Below the pieces are notes generated by a model, which saw only the letters and a list, made by a program, of their open reading frames with translations, was not told the origin of the DNA and made no database searches. From Euonymus europaeus (taxonomy: Eukaryota; Streptophyta; Magnoliopsida; Celastrales; Celastraceae), in NCBI GenBank assembly GCA_963580455.1, contig OY756962.1, positions 25,619,001 through 25,683,000 of the forward strand: a stretch of DNA of 64,000 nt, in the 5' to 3' direction. A program made the translations under genes and the position numbers. The first letter of the stretch is position 1. Each line of letters starts with the position of its first letter. This document shows, piece after piece, positions 24,501 through 35,946 of the stretch.

Positions 24501-26021
24501 CACCAACAAAACAAGCAATTCAAATCTCAGATTAATGATCAGCAAAAAAACATATATGACAACATCCTAGCTGTTGTGTATCAAGAGAAGGGAGGTATGT
24601 TCTTTGTCCATGGCCATGGCGGTACTGGGAAGACCTTTGTGTATAAAGCACTTATTAGCCAATTGCGTTCAGAGGGTCGGATTGTTCTTGCAGTGGCCTC
24701 ATCTGGTATTGCATCTTTGCTGCTGCCAGGAGGAAGAACAGCACACTCTCGATTCAAAATTCCCATTGACATTCATGACCAGTCTACTTGCCATATAAAC
24801 AAAGGCACGCTCCTAGCTGAACTGGTTAAAAAAACAGCTCTCATTGTGTGGGACGAAGCTCCCATGGCTCATCGGTTTTGCTTTGAAGCTCTTGATAGGA
24901 CATTACGTGACATCCTAGAAGAAGATGACGAGGATGATCAATCTTGTATGTTTGGAGGAAAGACAATTGTACTTGGTGGAGACTTTAGACAAATACTCCC
25001 TGTTGTTCTTAAAGGAACCCGATTGGATATGGTCACTGCATGTATAACACACTCATCTCTGTGGGGAAAATGCCAACTATTTGAACTTCAACAAAATATG
25101 CGCCTCTCTGACACACACCTTACTGATGCAGAACAAATAGAACTGAAAATTTTTGGCCAATGGATTTTAGATGTTGGCGAAGGGAAGGCACCAGCAAAAA
25201 AAATGCATGAAGATGAAGAATGCCCCAACTGGATTAAAATACCAGCAGCTTACCTGGTCCAATCAGCAGAAGGGAAGATTGAAGATATTGTGCAACAAAT
25301 CTATGCAAAACTTCCTTCTTCTTATGCTGAGACACAATACCTCAGTCAAAGAGCCATTCTTACCTCCACAAATGAGACTGTGGATGCAATAAATACCCAT
25401 GTACTTTCACTGATACCAACAGAGTTAAAGACATATCTCAGCTTCGACTCTATACACAAGAGCACTGGTACAACAGAAGAAGACGATCTATTATATCCAG
25501 TTGAGTTCCTCAACTCATTGACATTCAATGGCATTCCAAATCATGAGCTTCACCTGAAGATGAATACTCTTGTAATGCTTCTGCGTAATATTAACCAAAG
25601 CAAAGGTCTATGCAATGGCACAAGGCTTATGATATCAAGATTGGGGGAAAGAGTTGTACAGGCAACAATCATCACTGGCAGCCATGTTGGAGACAAAATA
25701 TGTATACCAAGAATAATAATGACAGCTACTGAAAGAAAGTGGCCCTTTACTCTAAAACGCCGCCAATTCCCACTAAGGCTCTGCTATGCAATGACAATTA
25801 ACAAGAGCCAAGGCCAGACATTAGACACAGTAGGCATATATCTTCCAAAACTAGTCTTTACACATGGCCAATTATACGTGGCTCTATCACGTGTAACAAC
25901 ACATAAAGGTCTAAAGATTTTGATAAAGAACCAATCTGGGGAAGATGATTCATATACAAAAAATATTGTTTATAGAGAAATTTTCGATGGACTCCAAGGT
26001 TGTATAATCACTGAGAAATAA
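21516..26021 (+). pseudogene. Helitron RepHel replicase-helicase, three lesions
   Basis: RepHel combines a HUH-type rolling-circle Rep domain with a PIF1-family helicase and moves the Helitron. It starts at ATG 21516 (MDEPESSRSNRSKRKE). In order: an N-terminal Cys motif (YSCRFCGAFFWFAERL); Rep motifs DLFITFTCNVQWPEI and GLPHVHIIVWL (the HxH pair), with KYLFKY holding the Tyr pair; and the helicase with Walker A GHGGTGKTF, Walker B LIVWDEAP, GGDFRQILPV, LCNGTRLM, TINKSQGQTLD and LYVALSRVT. Lesions: a frameshift near 22285-22320, a one-base loss near 22830, and an in-frame TGA at 23817-23819 where CGA (Arg) is expected. Outside these points the protein reads cleanly to the stop at 26019-26021, so inactivation appears recent. 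All known catalytic motifs are present. Confidence 0.93.
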
Positions 26022-26270
26022 TTACATTACCTTACATTAGAAATTTTTTCCCACCAATAATTAATTGCTTAGAACATTGTTATTGCAGTTTAACATATGT
26101 AGCACATGGAAGACACTTCCCCTGAAGGAGTTCAACAGTATCCCCTCGGTTAAAGGGTTTTTTTTGGCATACCAACAATATCTCTGCAAGTTTTTCATCC
26201 ACCAGTTATCTACTTTCAAAGGTTAGCGAGTCTATTCTATTTTTCCTCACCATTTCCATAATCTACCTAT

Positions 26271-26390
26271 CTGTTTTGAGTCTTCTTTGGTTTTTCAGGT
26301 GTTGTTGCGGTTCGTCTTCGATTTGTTGGTGTTTTTTCCAGCGCTTTATGCGTTTGGAAAAGGAACTTCAAGGGTTTCACCTTACTACAT
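26271..26390 (+). repeat. 120-bp direct repeat inside the Helitron, left copy
   Basis: Runs from CTGTTTTGAGTCTTCTTTGG to TTTCACCTTACTACA. The partner at 37025-37144 has the same length and clear similarity by eye. The short core TTCACCTTACTACA also occurs near 28970. Confidence 0.8.
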
Positions 26391-26659
26391 TTTCAAGGGT
26401 TGGTGGTTCACATCTTGCTGCTATCTCTGTTTGTGGTTCGGCAATTTGTGTAATTGGAACTTTTATTATTGCGTTGTGGCCTCTTTGAACTTCATCTCAA
26501 TTGACTGTGCTTCTGGGTAATTGCCAACTGCATCATTAAGTTTTTCGCTTCCTTTCCATTCCACTAAACTTCAGCTTTGCCATTAAAATGAGTTGCACTT
26601 TTCCAGTACCAGATTCTCCTATCATCTTAAGTTACTAATATTGTTTTTACTTCTTGTAG

Positions 26660-27381
26660 GGTACGGGTGGACATGGTCTTGCTGCAAATGTTGGTTGGTC
26701 TTTTCTGTTATTTTAACTTATATACCTTGAGTCAAGAATTCATTAAAATAACACATGCCTTTTCTTTCCATCTATAGAAGCTCAAAAACAATTGGGTGGC
26801 CTGGGAATCCACGGAGATTCTGTTCACCGTCAACATATTGCTCTCCATTTAGCTGTGCCTGCTGCAAAACTAACGGCTGGAGCTTTAGGTGGGTCTCACA
26901 CTGCTGTTCAATCAAATCAGACTGCTCTGCATAGTCGGTCTCTGCCAGCAAATGAACCCTTAACGATTCATCTAGCCAAAATCTCAAGAGTTCAACTGAA
27001 TGAAATTTAATTTGCCCTTAAGACTTGTATCTCAATGATCTTATACATAAAGAGTTACATTTTTTGGCATTCTTAATGGATATCGTGAGTAACCTTGTGT
27101 CAATTGCCTCTATTTGTATTGTAGGTGAAGGCTACACATAACAAGAAACAAGCTCGCCAGCTGGTGCTGTCAAGCCTGCAGTTGTCAAAACCTCTTATCC
27201 AGGTTATCCATGATTTTGGCTCATTTCTTGAGTTTATTTATAAAAAGGCTTCACTGTCTAATCTTTTGTTTTCCCCATGTAGGCCTTGAACTTTGAGGCT
27301 AGACTCCTCGTATTGTTTGATCTGGGTATAAGAAGGTTCACTCTGATCGAGGCCCATAGACTTACCATTATTCACAAATGA
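26660..27381 (+). CDS. Unrecognised four-exon gene-like unit in the Helitron (captured fragment?)
   Basis: Four exons are mutually phase-compatible: 26660-26693, 26778-26989, 27125-27202 and 27283-27381 (stop TGA). They are bounded by TAG or TATAG acceptors and GT donors. The predicted residues are protein-like: LGGLGIHGDSVHRQHIALHL, LAVPAAKLTAGALGGS, THNKKQARQLVLSSLQL, then FEARLLVLFDLGIRRFTLIE. No start codon is seen, so the 5' part is missing or lies in 26400-26660. The donor at 26989 (AGA|GTTCAA) is weak. I do not recognise the family. Helitrons often carry host gene pieces, and this unit follows RepHel in the same orientation, so capture is the simplest idea. Confidence 0.35.
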
Positions 27382-28982
27382 AGCCTCGATAAACTACATG
27401 ATCGTTGGTTTAATAAGGTAGAGTAACTGGTTGACAATCAACTACTATTCTCAGTTTTTAAATTTAGTTTCCTGTAAATTATAAGATCTGGATTGATTTG
27501 GAAGAATGCGATTGATTGACTTGATTTACTCAGTTTTTAAACATTGCACTGGTTTATTTAAGCTTAGTTTGTTAGTTGAACTTGAATTGGAAAGTTAATG
27601 CTATATGTTTACACAATTTCTTGATAATTTATTTGGTGTCCAAGATTTTATGCACGTAGAATAGGCTAACTGTTGCCTAGGAAATGTGCTTGTGATTAAT
27701 ATCACTTGTTGGTTATATTTGGATTCTTTTTTTTTTGTGTTTTTTGTAGTTGAGTAGTTAGCTATAAGATTTAGAAACAACGCATCATTGGCTGTCAACA
27801 TTTTATTGAGATTGCAGTTATACTCTGCAATAGGTTAAGTATGACCACAAACTGACTGGTTACACACTAACTCTTTAGAGACTCTCACAAACACGGTTTT
27901 GAATAGGTGTTACACACTCTCTTTTAATAGACTCGACTCACCAACCCAAGTTACTTCGACTCAAAATCAAGAATCAATGCTTTTTTCTTAATTACACAGT
28001 GCCGGTTTCTAGAGGCTTCCTTTGAGGCTGTAAAATGAGGGAATTAGACTTCTTTACATATGAGAAGATGCCGGTTGATTTCCCAAAATCATTATATTAT
28101 CTACATTTTCTTATATGCAATTGTTATGTATCTGGGACTTCTTTTGGGGTTTTCATATAAGCCAAATTGGTTCTGCATTTCTTCGTTCTGCACTTCTTTT
28201 GGGTCTGACTTACGCAACTCAGAAAAATTGTCCTTCCGGAATTCACGATTTTCCACTTCTTTCCAGGTTCTTCGATTGGGGTTTTCATATAAGTCTACTG
28301 TTCTTCCTGATTTGGAGCCGGATCGATTCGTTTTCTTCTCCGGTGTGTTTTCAGTCTACTCCATCTGCCAACTACCCCAAGACTTGAGGTTGGTGCCGTG
28401 TTGTTTGATTCTTTTTCTATACCCATTCCTTTCTGAGCATTAAGTTGAGTTAATTGATTTTACTGTTTCTTTTTTGGTTCTCTTGCTCCATTTTGGGAAT
28501 GATTTTTTAAAAAATTGTTGCTTTTCATTTGCGTTGTTCATTCAGCTATCATTAAGGATTAGCAACCATCATTAGTTCGAAGATAGAATCGTCGGGTTGC
28601 AGAATTTATTTTAGTTGTGCCACTGCTTAGAGGTACCTCCTTTGGACAGTGATGGTTTGACTATATAAATGATATTAGTGCTGACTTTATAGTTGATTGC
28701 TTGACAACCAGCCCCCTATTTTTTGTATTTAAAGTGCTTATGAAGCATTAGATTCTAATATCTCTTCATGGTTCACATCTGTATCATTCAATTAACTGGG
28801 TAGTTGAAGCAACAGGATTAAACGTGTCACACACTGAAACCAAACATTTCCTAGAATATAAAGCCATCACTTGGACTAGCATGAACCTAAAACAAAAGAT
28901 CAAATTCTTTTTGCGTTTGCATCCACTTGCACCTCCATTTCTACGTGACTTGATTTGACTTCGAAAGCTTCACCTTACTACA
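27382..28982 (+). other. Helitron interior without assigned gene
   Basis: AT-rich. A hydrophobic frame at 28060-28443 reads through T-rich sequence and has no recognisable domain, so it is not called. Confidence 0.35.
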
Positions 28983-29102
28983 CTTCAATTTTTTAAACAA
29001 AAGTACACATCTTCCCAATACATTCTTATTATTACTTATTAAACACCACCTCATAACCAGTAATATGTATTACATTATGCCTACACATTTCGTGTATTTA
29101 CT
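28983..29102 (+). repeat. 120-bp direct repeat, left copy
   Basis: A block with CTTCAATTTT, ACACATCTTCCCAATA and GTATTACATTATGC is repeated at 38485-38604 in the same orientation, with moderate divergence. Confidence 0.8.
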
Positions 29103-29461
29103 GCATGTGTTAAATATAACACTTTCATACTTTCAGTATATTCAGTAAGAAATGATTACGTTATAACATTGTAATTTCAGGTTACCATCTATAATGAATG
29201 AAACACACTTTTGCTCACAAGGTTCAATGTCGTCCTACATGTTCCTAAAAAAAAAGGTGTCCAGCTTTGAAAATACATCGTCCAACAGATTCATAACACC
29301 CAGAGGAAGTAATGACTACCAATTGTTTGTCTCACAATATCAGTTAACCCAGGTGCGTTTCTCTGTGATTGTAATTGCAGAAGCTGCTCACTTAAGTACA
29401 TGTTTATGTAAATTTAAAAAGTGGGGGATTATAGTTTGCTAGAAATGAATTGTGCGTGACA

Positions 29462-29862
29462 AAAAATTAACAATGGTTGACGTGTCTGTTTTAGAAACCA
29501 TCCACATTTATGAAATCAGATTAACAACTGTTATTTTCCAAAATGATACAATTTGTAATATTGATCCATCACTTGGTGAGAATATATGCTCTGATTCTGA
29601 TTTCGGACATGTCTAACAATTTAAAAACACTTACATCATCAACTCTTAAACATTCATGCACGATCATAATTTAAGGGTTGACGACATCTGTGTTTTCAAA
29701 TTGATAGACATGACGAAATCAAATTCATAGCATATATTCTCACCAAGTGAGGGATCAATATTACAAACTCTAGCAACTTGGAAAATAGAAGCTGTTAATC
29801 TGATTTCATAAATGTCAGTGGATTCGAACACACGCGTCATCAACTCTTAAATTATGGTGTCC
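29462..29862. repeat. 400-bp palindrome (foldback or MITE-like)
   Basis: The left arm (about 29462-29655) is repeated in reverse complement in the right arm (about 29668-29862). Shared blocks include CATTTATGAAATCAGATTAA, TTTGTAATATTGATCC and CACTTGGTGAGAATATATGC. The centre is near 29660. There is no coding potential. The transcript would fold into one long hairpin. Confidence 0.85.
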
Positions 29863-31591
29863 CACAAATGTCTTCCACCAAAACAGTAGTCTTCCTCTGT
29901 TTTTTGGATTGCTTGTACTCAACTAACTATATTATTTGTGGCTGCTTATTCACCAATGTATTGGATTATAAGAGGTTTACAATTTTATCAGTCTTTCAAT
30001 AATGATTCATATTATTTTCCATATTGCCCTCTTTCATGCAAAACTTTAATGACCAAGATTGCGAGAAATTAAATTTATCACCCCCTATATTGCTTATACC
30101 TCCAAAACTTGTCCTGAATTTTTATATGGATAATTTAATCATTTGCATTCCTGTGTTGTTTATTATTTTGCCTGAATCGGTTATAAATGATTATGATTAT
30201 TAATTATGGAGTATTGTTGAGTTGCCAACTGGTCCAAATCTGCCAAATCTGAACCTGCAATTTACTCATCTTTAAATGCTAAAACTCCTTCAAATTGTGA
30301 TGGCATTTCCCAATTATCGCTTATATTGCCTTTTTAAGTGGAATACAGACAGTGTGACAAACACAAAAGCACTTCAATCCATGACTAATTCTCTAGCCAT
30401 CTCATGTGAGCAAACCAACCCATAAAATCACAGCATATTACGTTACAAAAAAACCCGTCTTCAGTCAGCATTACAAAACGTCGTGGTGTCAAATTTATAG
30501 AGAAAACAGGAAATGCATGAGAAAATGGGCGTTCCTCAAGGGGAAAACAAATACTAAAATCACCAACACAAACTATTTACTCACCATATTTAAGATTTAT
30601 AACACTCCTAAACACATTATAACAGTACTAAACACACGATGAATAAAGCCATACAATAAGATAATACCTACAACTACTCATAAACCCATCCATTACAACG
30701 AAGAAAAATTTATGAATCTCGAAACTTCAATTTAAGAATAAGGTGTTAAGTAATTAATTAAGAGTCTGTAATAGATTATGCGCTAATATTCCTACACCGA
30801 CTAATAGCACAATGAAAAGCTCCCACCGACACTGTCCATACATTTAGACACCTGTTATGAACCTTCCCCACATCTGCTACCTACATGTCAACTCCACAGC
30901 AACCATTATCCTCTGCACCGGCTCTTCCCCAAGTTTCGTAGACTTGCTCCTAGGTCATAATGCGATGTTTTTAATGCCACAAAACTGCATCCATGCTCTC
31001 TGTCACACATCACAACATTCTACGTCATTGTACATACACCGCCTCAACACCAACATACATTCATACATACATACATACATACACATATATATATATATAT
31101 ATATAAATATGTATACATATATATATACTTAACCCATCTAGCTTTGTTACAGGACTGCTTCACGGGAGAAAACTGATCCTCAATTCAAAGCTGTGTATTT
31201 CGCCAACCCTGTGCATCTTCAAGGTCAGTACCTGCCAGCCTCTACATCTATTACTCTACTGTTATATGTGTTTCAAACAATACTTCTCTATCTTCTCCCT
31301 TGGGACCAAACTCTTGTCATCAGTTATTTAATACACACGATGCCTATGTACTCCTGTTCTGTGTGACTATTGTGTCCCTGATGTGGTATCAGTTTTGCGT
31401 TTTAGATAGTTTTCACCGTTATTTATTTCTACAAACCATTCCACTGGCAAAATTCTTTAAACATATGTCAAGTGTCCATCTAACTTGCTTTGCTGTGAAT
31501 TCCAGTTATATCTATATGTTTCACTACTCGAAAATGGGCTATTTACCCTCTGAATTCCTTCAACAATTTTGTAGCTCTGCATTTGAACAAC
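29863..31591 (+). other. Helitron interior upstream of the RPA gene
   Basis: Mostly non-coding. It includes a CATA/TA microsatellite (about 31060-31125). A possible leader exon lies at 31153-31223, with acceptor TTACAG, donor CAAG|GTCAGT, an open frame and no ATG. It may be the 5' UTR exon of the RPA gene. Confidence 0.4.
31060..31125. repeat. CATA and TA microsatellite
   Basis: Several CATA units are followed by an uninterrupted TA run and then imperfect TA/TG units. Confidence 0.85.
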
Positions 31592-34500
31592 ATGAAACAC
31601 ACGCCGCTTCGACAGTTGGGTGCTGGACAGCGAGGCGTTAGAATAAGGTGTCGAGTTATAAAAATTTGGGATTCAACAAATCCATCACAGCAAGACCAGC
31701 TCATGACAGTTGATCTTTTATTGGCGGATGAAAATGTAAGTATCATACTGAACACTTCAAAATCGATATTTTTAAGAGGAACAACAATTAATTATAAAAC
31801 ATCATATTTCAGGGCGATAGTATTCAAGCATCAATAAGAAAGGAGGATGCGTCAAGGCTTCGTGGTGTATTTGAAGAAGGAAAAATATACAACATCGCAA
31901 ATTTCATCATGGCTCCCGCAAGGAGGAAATACAGACTTTCACAAAACGAGAGTGTGATTCGAATTGGGACATGGACAATAGTCCGAGAACAAGACGATCC
32001 ACACTCCCAGATACCCTTACACTGCTTCACTTTCATTGATGAGGAAGCCCTGGAATCAAGGTTATACAACGATGTCTTTCTCACAGGTACAAACACAAAG
32101 TCCTTAATAATTGTTGTTAACGTTTTCCCCTTCTCATCGATTGTCTCGAAGAACGCCCGCCAAATCTTTCATTACTTACTTTCACCAGCTCCGTCCCAAC
32201 TACTTTTGTATTTAGAAATTTGATTATTGTTTTCCTTTCCAACTATTTCAAACATGTATTTTTCCCCCACGCCTGTAAACAATAACAAAATGACTTACTT
32301 TAACATGTCTACCCCTTTCGCATCAAGGTCAACTCCTTATTTACTTATATCGACAACGTAAACCATTTATTTATTTATCTTCTCTTTTGTTTTGCATTCC
32401 AAAATTGAATATCTATTTAACCACAACTCCAAAAATAACTTCCAATTGCTTTTATTCTCCCCAGATTTCCTTGGTTACCTTATTAATGTTGGACAACTAA
32501 GGGATACATATGCCAATGGCAGAGCAGTTCCTGTAAGAAATGTAGATCTACAAACAACAAGGTAAAACCTAGACCCTAAGCTCATCTCTTAAATACACAA
32601 ATATATACTTACATGAAGCACACCACTATCAAAACAGGATCCCGAAAATAACTGCCACATTATGGGGAACAATCGCTGAGGCATTCAAGGAAGAAGAGGT
32701 AGACAAACAGCCAAAAGATAAGTCTATCGTTGTAATCTTATCAGCAATGACTGTCCGAGCATATAAAGGTTAGTGTTTTAACTGAAAGACCATATTATAT
32801 TATGTTTAATGTTTTATCGAAACTCTTCACATCCTCAAATATACAGCTGACACGGCACTATCTAGCACTTCCGCAACAAGGATATTTCTAAACCTACAGA
32901 TTCCAGAAGTGGAAAACTTTCGCACACAGTAACTCATTTAAACTTTTGATTCTCTTGGCAGTATCTCACAAGCATTACAGCTACAAATTAATGCTAACTC
33001 ATCTAATCTTCCATGTATCAAAAAAACAAATACAGGAATGAACATCCCAATGACAACACGCAGCTGCTGCCAGTACCAAGAGGAAATCAAGAATTTGCTG
33101 CACATCCCAACCCGCAAAGGATGACCATTCTTGCTTTGCTTGCCCTGGATCGTATCACTAATTTGGTAAAAAAAAATTATCAGCAATATTTCAATCATCT
33201 ATACATTCATAATCTTGTTCACCTTGCTAAAATGACAATATAAACACAGGGAATCAAATACGGCTGTGAGGCAACCATAATAGAAATAGATGCTTCCCAG
33301 GGATGGTCCTATAACGCGTGTCCTAAATGCAAGGTTGGAGTATCATCATATAAAGGAGTCCTCTCATGCCAAAGATGTGGCCCAATTTCAAGCCTGCCCA
33401 TACCCTGGTAAACCACAAACCTTCTTCAATAACAGCTCACACTTATTATGTAACAACAAAATATCAAACAATATTGACCCAACACTTCTTGGAATGTGTA
33501 GGTACAAAGTTACTGTTATTGTCACAGATGGACATGGAGAAGCAAAATTCCTTATGTTTGGAAAGCACATTGAAAAAATGCTCAACATCTCTGCTTCAAA
33601 CCTATCTGAAATCCCAGATTGCAAGATGGATACCATGCCACCAGTTATACTACAGTTAAGAGGAGCAAGGTGCAATTTTATTGTCACAATCAACGACAGA
33701 GATTTGAACCCAACGGAGTTGACATTCAATGTCTCAAATGTTATTCCAACCACACTTTCCCTGCATAAAGAAGGAGTGACAGAGACAATCAATGAACAAG
33801 ACCCTGTGAGACAATCAGTGAAAAAGGGCTCACCTATTCTCAATGAAAAGGAAAAAGATGTCGTCGATGATGAATTCAAGACCAAAAGAACCAGGTACTT
33901 ATTAACAACATAAATCTTGCATTCAAATATCTGTTAGTCATATTAAATACACATCTGCAAAAATATTTGCCTAAAAAGTAACTGCTTCTCGCATGCAACC
34001 TTAATTTTTAGGTAACAAAACAAGACATACAATGAAAAGTAATATATTCCATAAGTGTTTAAACACCTGTTAGCATACAAAATAACTAAATATATTGGCT
34101 TCACTTTCACCCTTTATAATTCACCAGCTATTCCTAGATTTAGCTAACCTGGATAACTGCTTCTATAATACCACTTCTCTTTACTGCTTCCCTTTTCCAA
34201 TGCCATCAATTATATAAGCCCTACTGAGCTTTAGCACCTGATATATTAATATAATATCATCCATTCCTGCAGTATCTCACATATTTTATTCAAACTTATA
34301 CATCGAAACTACATGTTTTTGACATCATTATACAACGTACTGCAATTTATATCATTGCGAAGGAACTTTGTCGTATTCTTTTATAGTGGTGTGCTTCATG
34401 TAAGTATATATTTGTGTATATTCAAACTTAAGAAATAGTCATTTATGCAATCTGAATTGCAAATACTAAGCTCATGCTGCATCACTTGCATTATGTGTTA

Positions 34501-34788
34501 ACACTATGACTTCATTTAATAGCATGCTTTGCAAAAAAAAATTGATCACACTTTTGAATACAATTTTGTAAACTACATGGATTAAAACTTTTGTTTCGTG
34601 TGATTTTTTGTTTCCCAAAAAAAACTCTTCATTCACTTGATCCCATGTTCATAATATCTTTGATAACCTTCAAAATATAAACCTTTATGTTCAATGATGA
34701 CAGAGAATGGGAATCACTCCCTACTAATGCGGGAGCAGCCGACCAACCCAACCACAAACTACCAAGGGACAAGCAAAGGAAGGACTAG
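31592..34788 (+). CDS. Helitron-borne RPA70-like single-stranded DNA-binding protein
   Basis: RPA large-subunit homologues carried by plant Helitrons are thought to protect single strands during rolling-circle transposition. Nine exons give an uninterrupted 497-residue protein: 31592-31735, 31813-32086, 32465-32561, 32638-32768, 32847-32928, 33036-33165, 33250-33407, 33502-33894, 34704-34788. It has OB folds (LRQLGAGQRGVRIRCRVIKI; YNIANFIMAPARRKYRL; DFLGYLINVGQLRDTYANG). A zinc ribbon in the C-terminal OB fold has CPKC and CQRC. The last OB portion has YKVTVIVTDGHGEAKFLMFG. It starts at ATG 31592; an upstream in-frame TTG is less likely. No lesion was found, in contrast to RepHel. Intron 4 holds a short copy of the 34.4-kb inverted-repeat sequence. 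Confidence 0.85.
34321..34557 (+). repeat. Inverted repeat, left arm (238 bp)
   Basis: The reverse complement is found at 37803-38041. Shared blocks include TGCAATTTATATCATTGCGA and TTAGTATTTGCAATTC (seen on the right arm). The left part of the arm lies in the last intron of the RPA gene. A 39-bp piece also occurs in reverse orientation at about 32591-32629. Confidence 0.85.
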
Positions 34789-35789
34789 GAGAATCATATA
34801 TAGTATAACTAAATAAATAATATTGCCAACCTTATTTTGTAACTGCTGATGAAGAACCTGCTAACAGACATAGGCAGAAGCTGCAACCTCAAGTAGCTCC
34901 TTATTTCCAGCAATATCTATGCGTACTAGAATCAAACCAATGAGCTATGTATGACACATCATAGTATTGTAAATACACTTTTGCTTGTACTAATTGCACT
35001 GTATCTTATATGTGAAAAAATGCAGCCTACTTATGAAATTGATTTTACTTTCTCTAAAAAAATTACTTTACTGAGACAATTACCAGTCCATAAAACTTTC
35101 TATCAAAGATGAAAAAGACCTATATAACATCATTAGCCAGAAAGACTGATCTTTAGGGATTCTTTGCTTACTCATTAGATAAGCGAAGCAATACAAAAAG
35201 ACAATCCATTTTCCATGTGAATGTTTTTGGATTATGAATTTATTACCTTTTCTTTTAATGTTCAGAGCTTTAATTAGAGCTTATTATTTGCAATCAACCA
35301 TTTTTTCGTGCTGAATTAATGAGTGTGAAATTGGATTCCAGTTGTCCTTGACTAAAAAATCTTTAATTGCTTTGGTGGTTGCGTTTTTGTGTGTCTACAA
35401 TCTGGCTCATGCGGTTAGCTCAAAATCTGCTGATACCACGCTATATGCCATTGCAATTAACAACACAGCAACATATGGTAACAAGAGTCACAAACATGAA
35501 AAAATCAAAAATCAAAAAAACATGATATCAGCAAAACAAAGTGCTTACAATAATCAAAAAGATAAATTCCAAAACACTCCAAACCACATAGTTACTACAT
35601 AATTTGATTGTTACATCCCAACATAATGAAGAAAACAATCAAATCATTATACAAGATCATGATCTGCTGCTTTACAGAATACAGACTTTGAAAACATAAA
35701 AACACAGGTGAAGAAATTATCTCTAACACCAGAAACACATCCCCAAAAACACATGTCAAAACATCAAGGAGAAAGCCAAAATATCTAGC
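34789..35789 (+). other. Spacer between the RPA gene and the cargo gene
   Basis: AT-rich. A frame at 35342-35602 begins with TTG and encodes a signal-peptide-like stretch (KKSLIALVVAFLCVYNLAHA). It lacks an ATG and recognisable continuation, so it is not called as a gene. Confidence 0.35.
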
Positions 35790-35799
35790 CTATAAATAG
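35790..35799 (+). promoter_or_regulatory. TATA box of the 269-residue cargo gene
   Basis: CTATAAATAG is followed after about 30 bp by an A/C-rich likely start region (ACTACAATAAAC). The ATG of the next gene is about 150 bp downstream. This is the expected spacing of a plant core promoter. Confidence 0.6.
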
Positions 35800-35946
35800 C
35801 ACTATCACACTACAATAAACATCTATTCTATTCCAAAAAAAAACAAACAAAGGCATCATCTCTGGCGCTACAACTCCTTCGCAATATCACAGGTAACTCA
35901 TCATCCTTAGCAAAAAAATTTATACTCTACAACTTGGCTGAATATC

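Noticed and set aside
28060..28443. 127-residue hydrophobic frame in the Helitron
   Set aside because: T-rich sequence gives Phe/Leu/Ser runs; no start context or domain.
29462..29862. Palindrome as a microRNA precursor
   Set aside because: Arms are far longer and more uniform than a plant microRNA hairpin; a foldback element fits better.
33388..33885. 165-residue reverse frame
   Set aside because: Antisense to the last large RPA exon, no domain.
35342..35602. 86-residue frame with a signal-peptide-like N-terminus
   Set aside because: It starts with TTG, has no ATG nearby, and the rest is low-complexity Lys/Asn/Gln.
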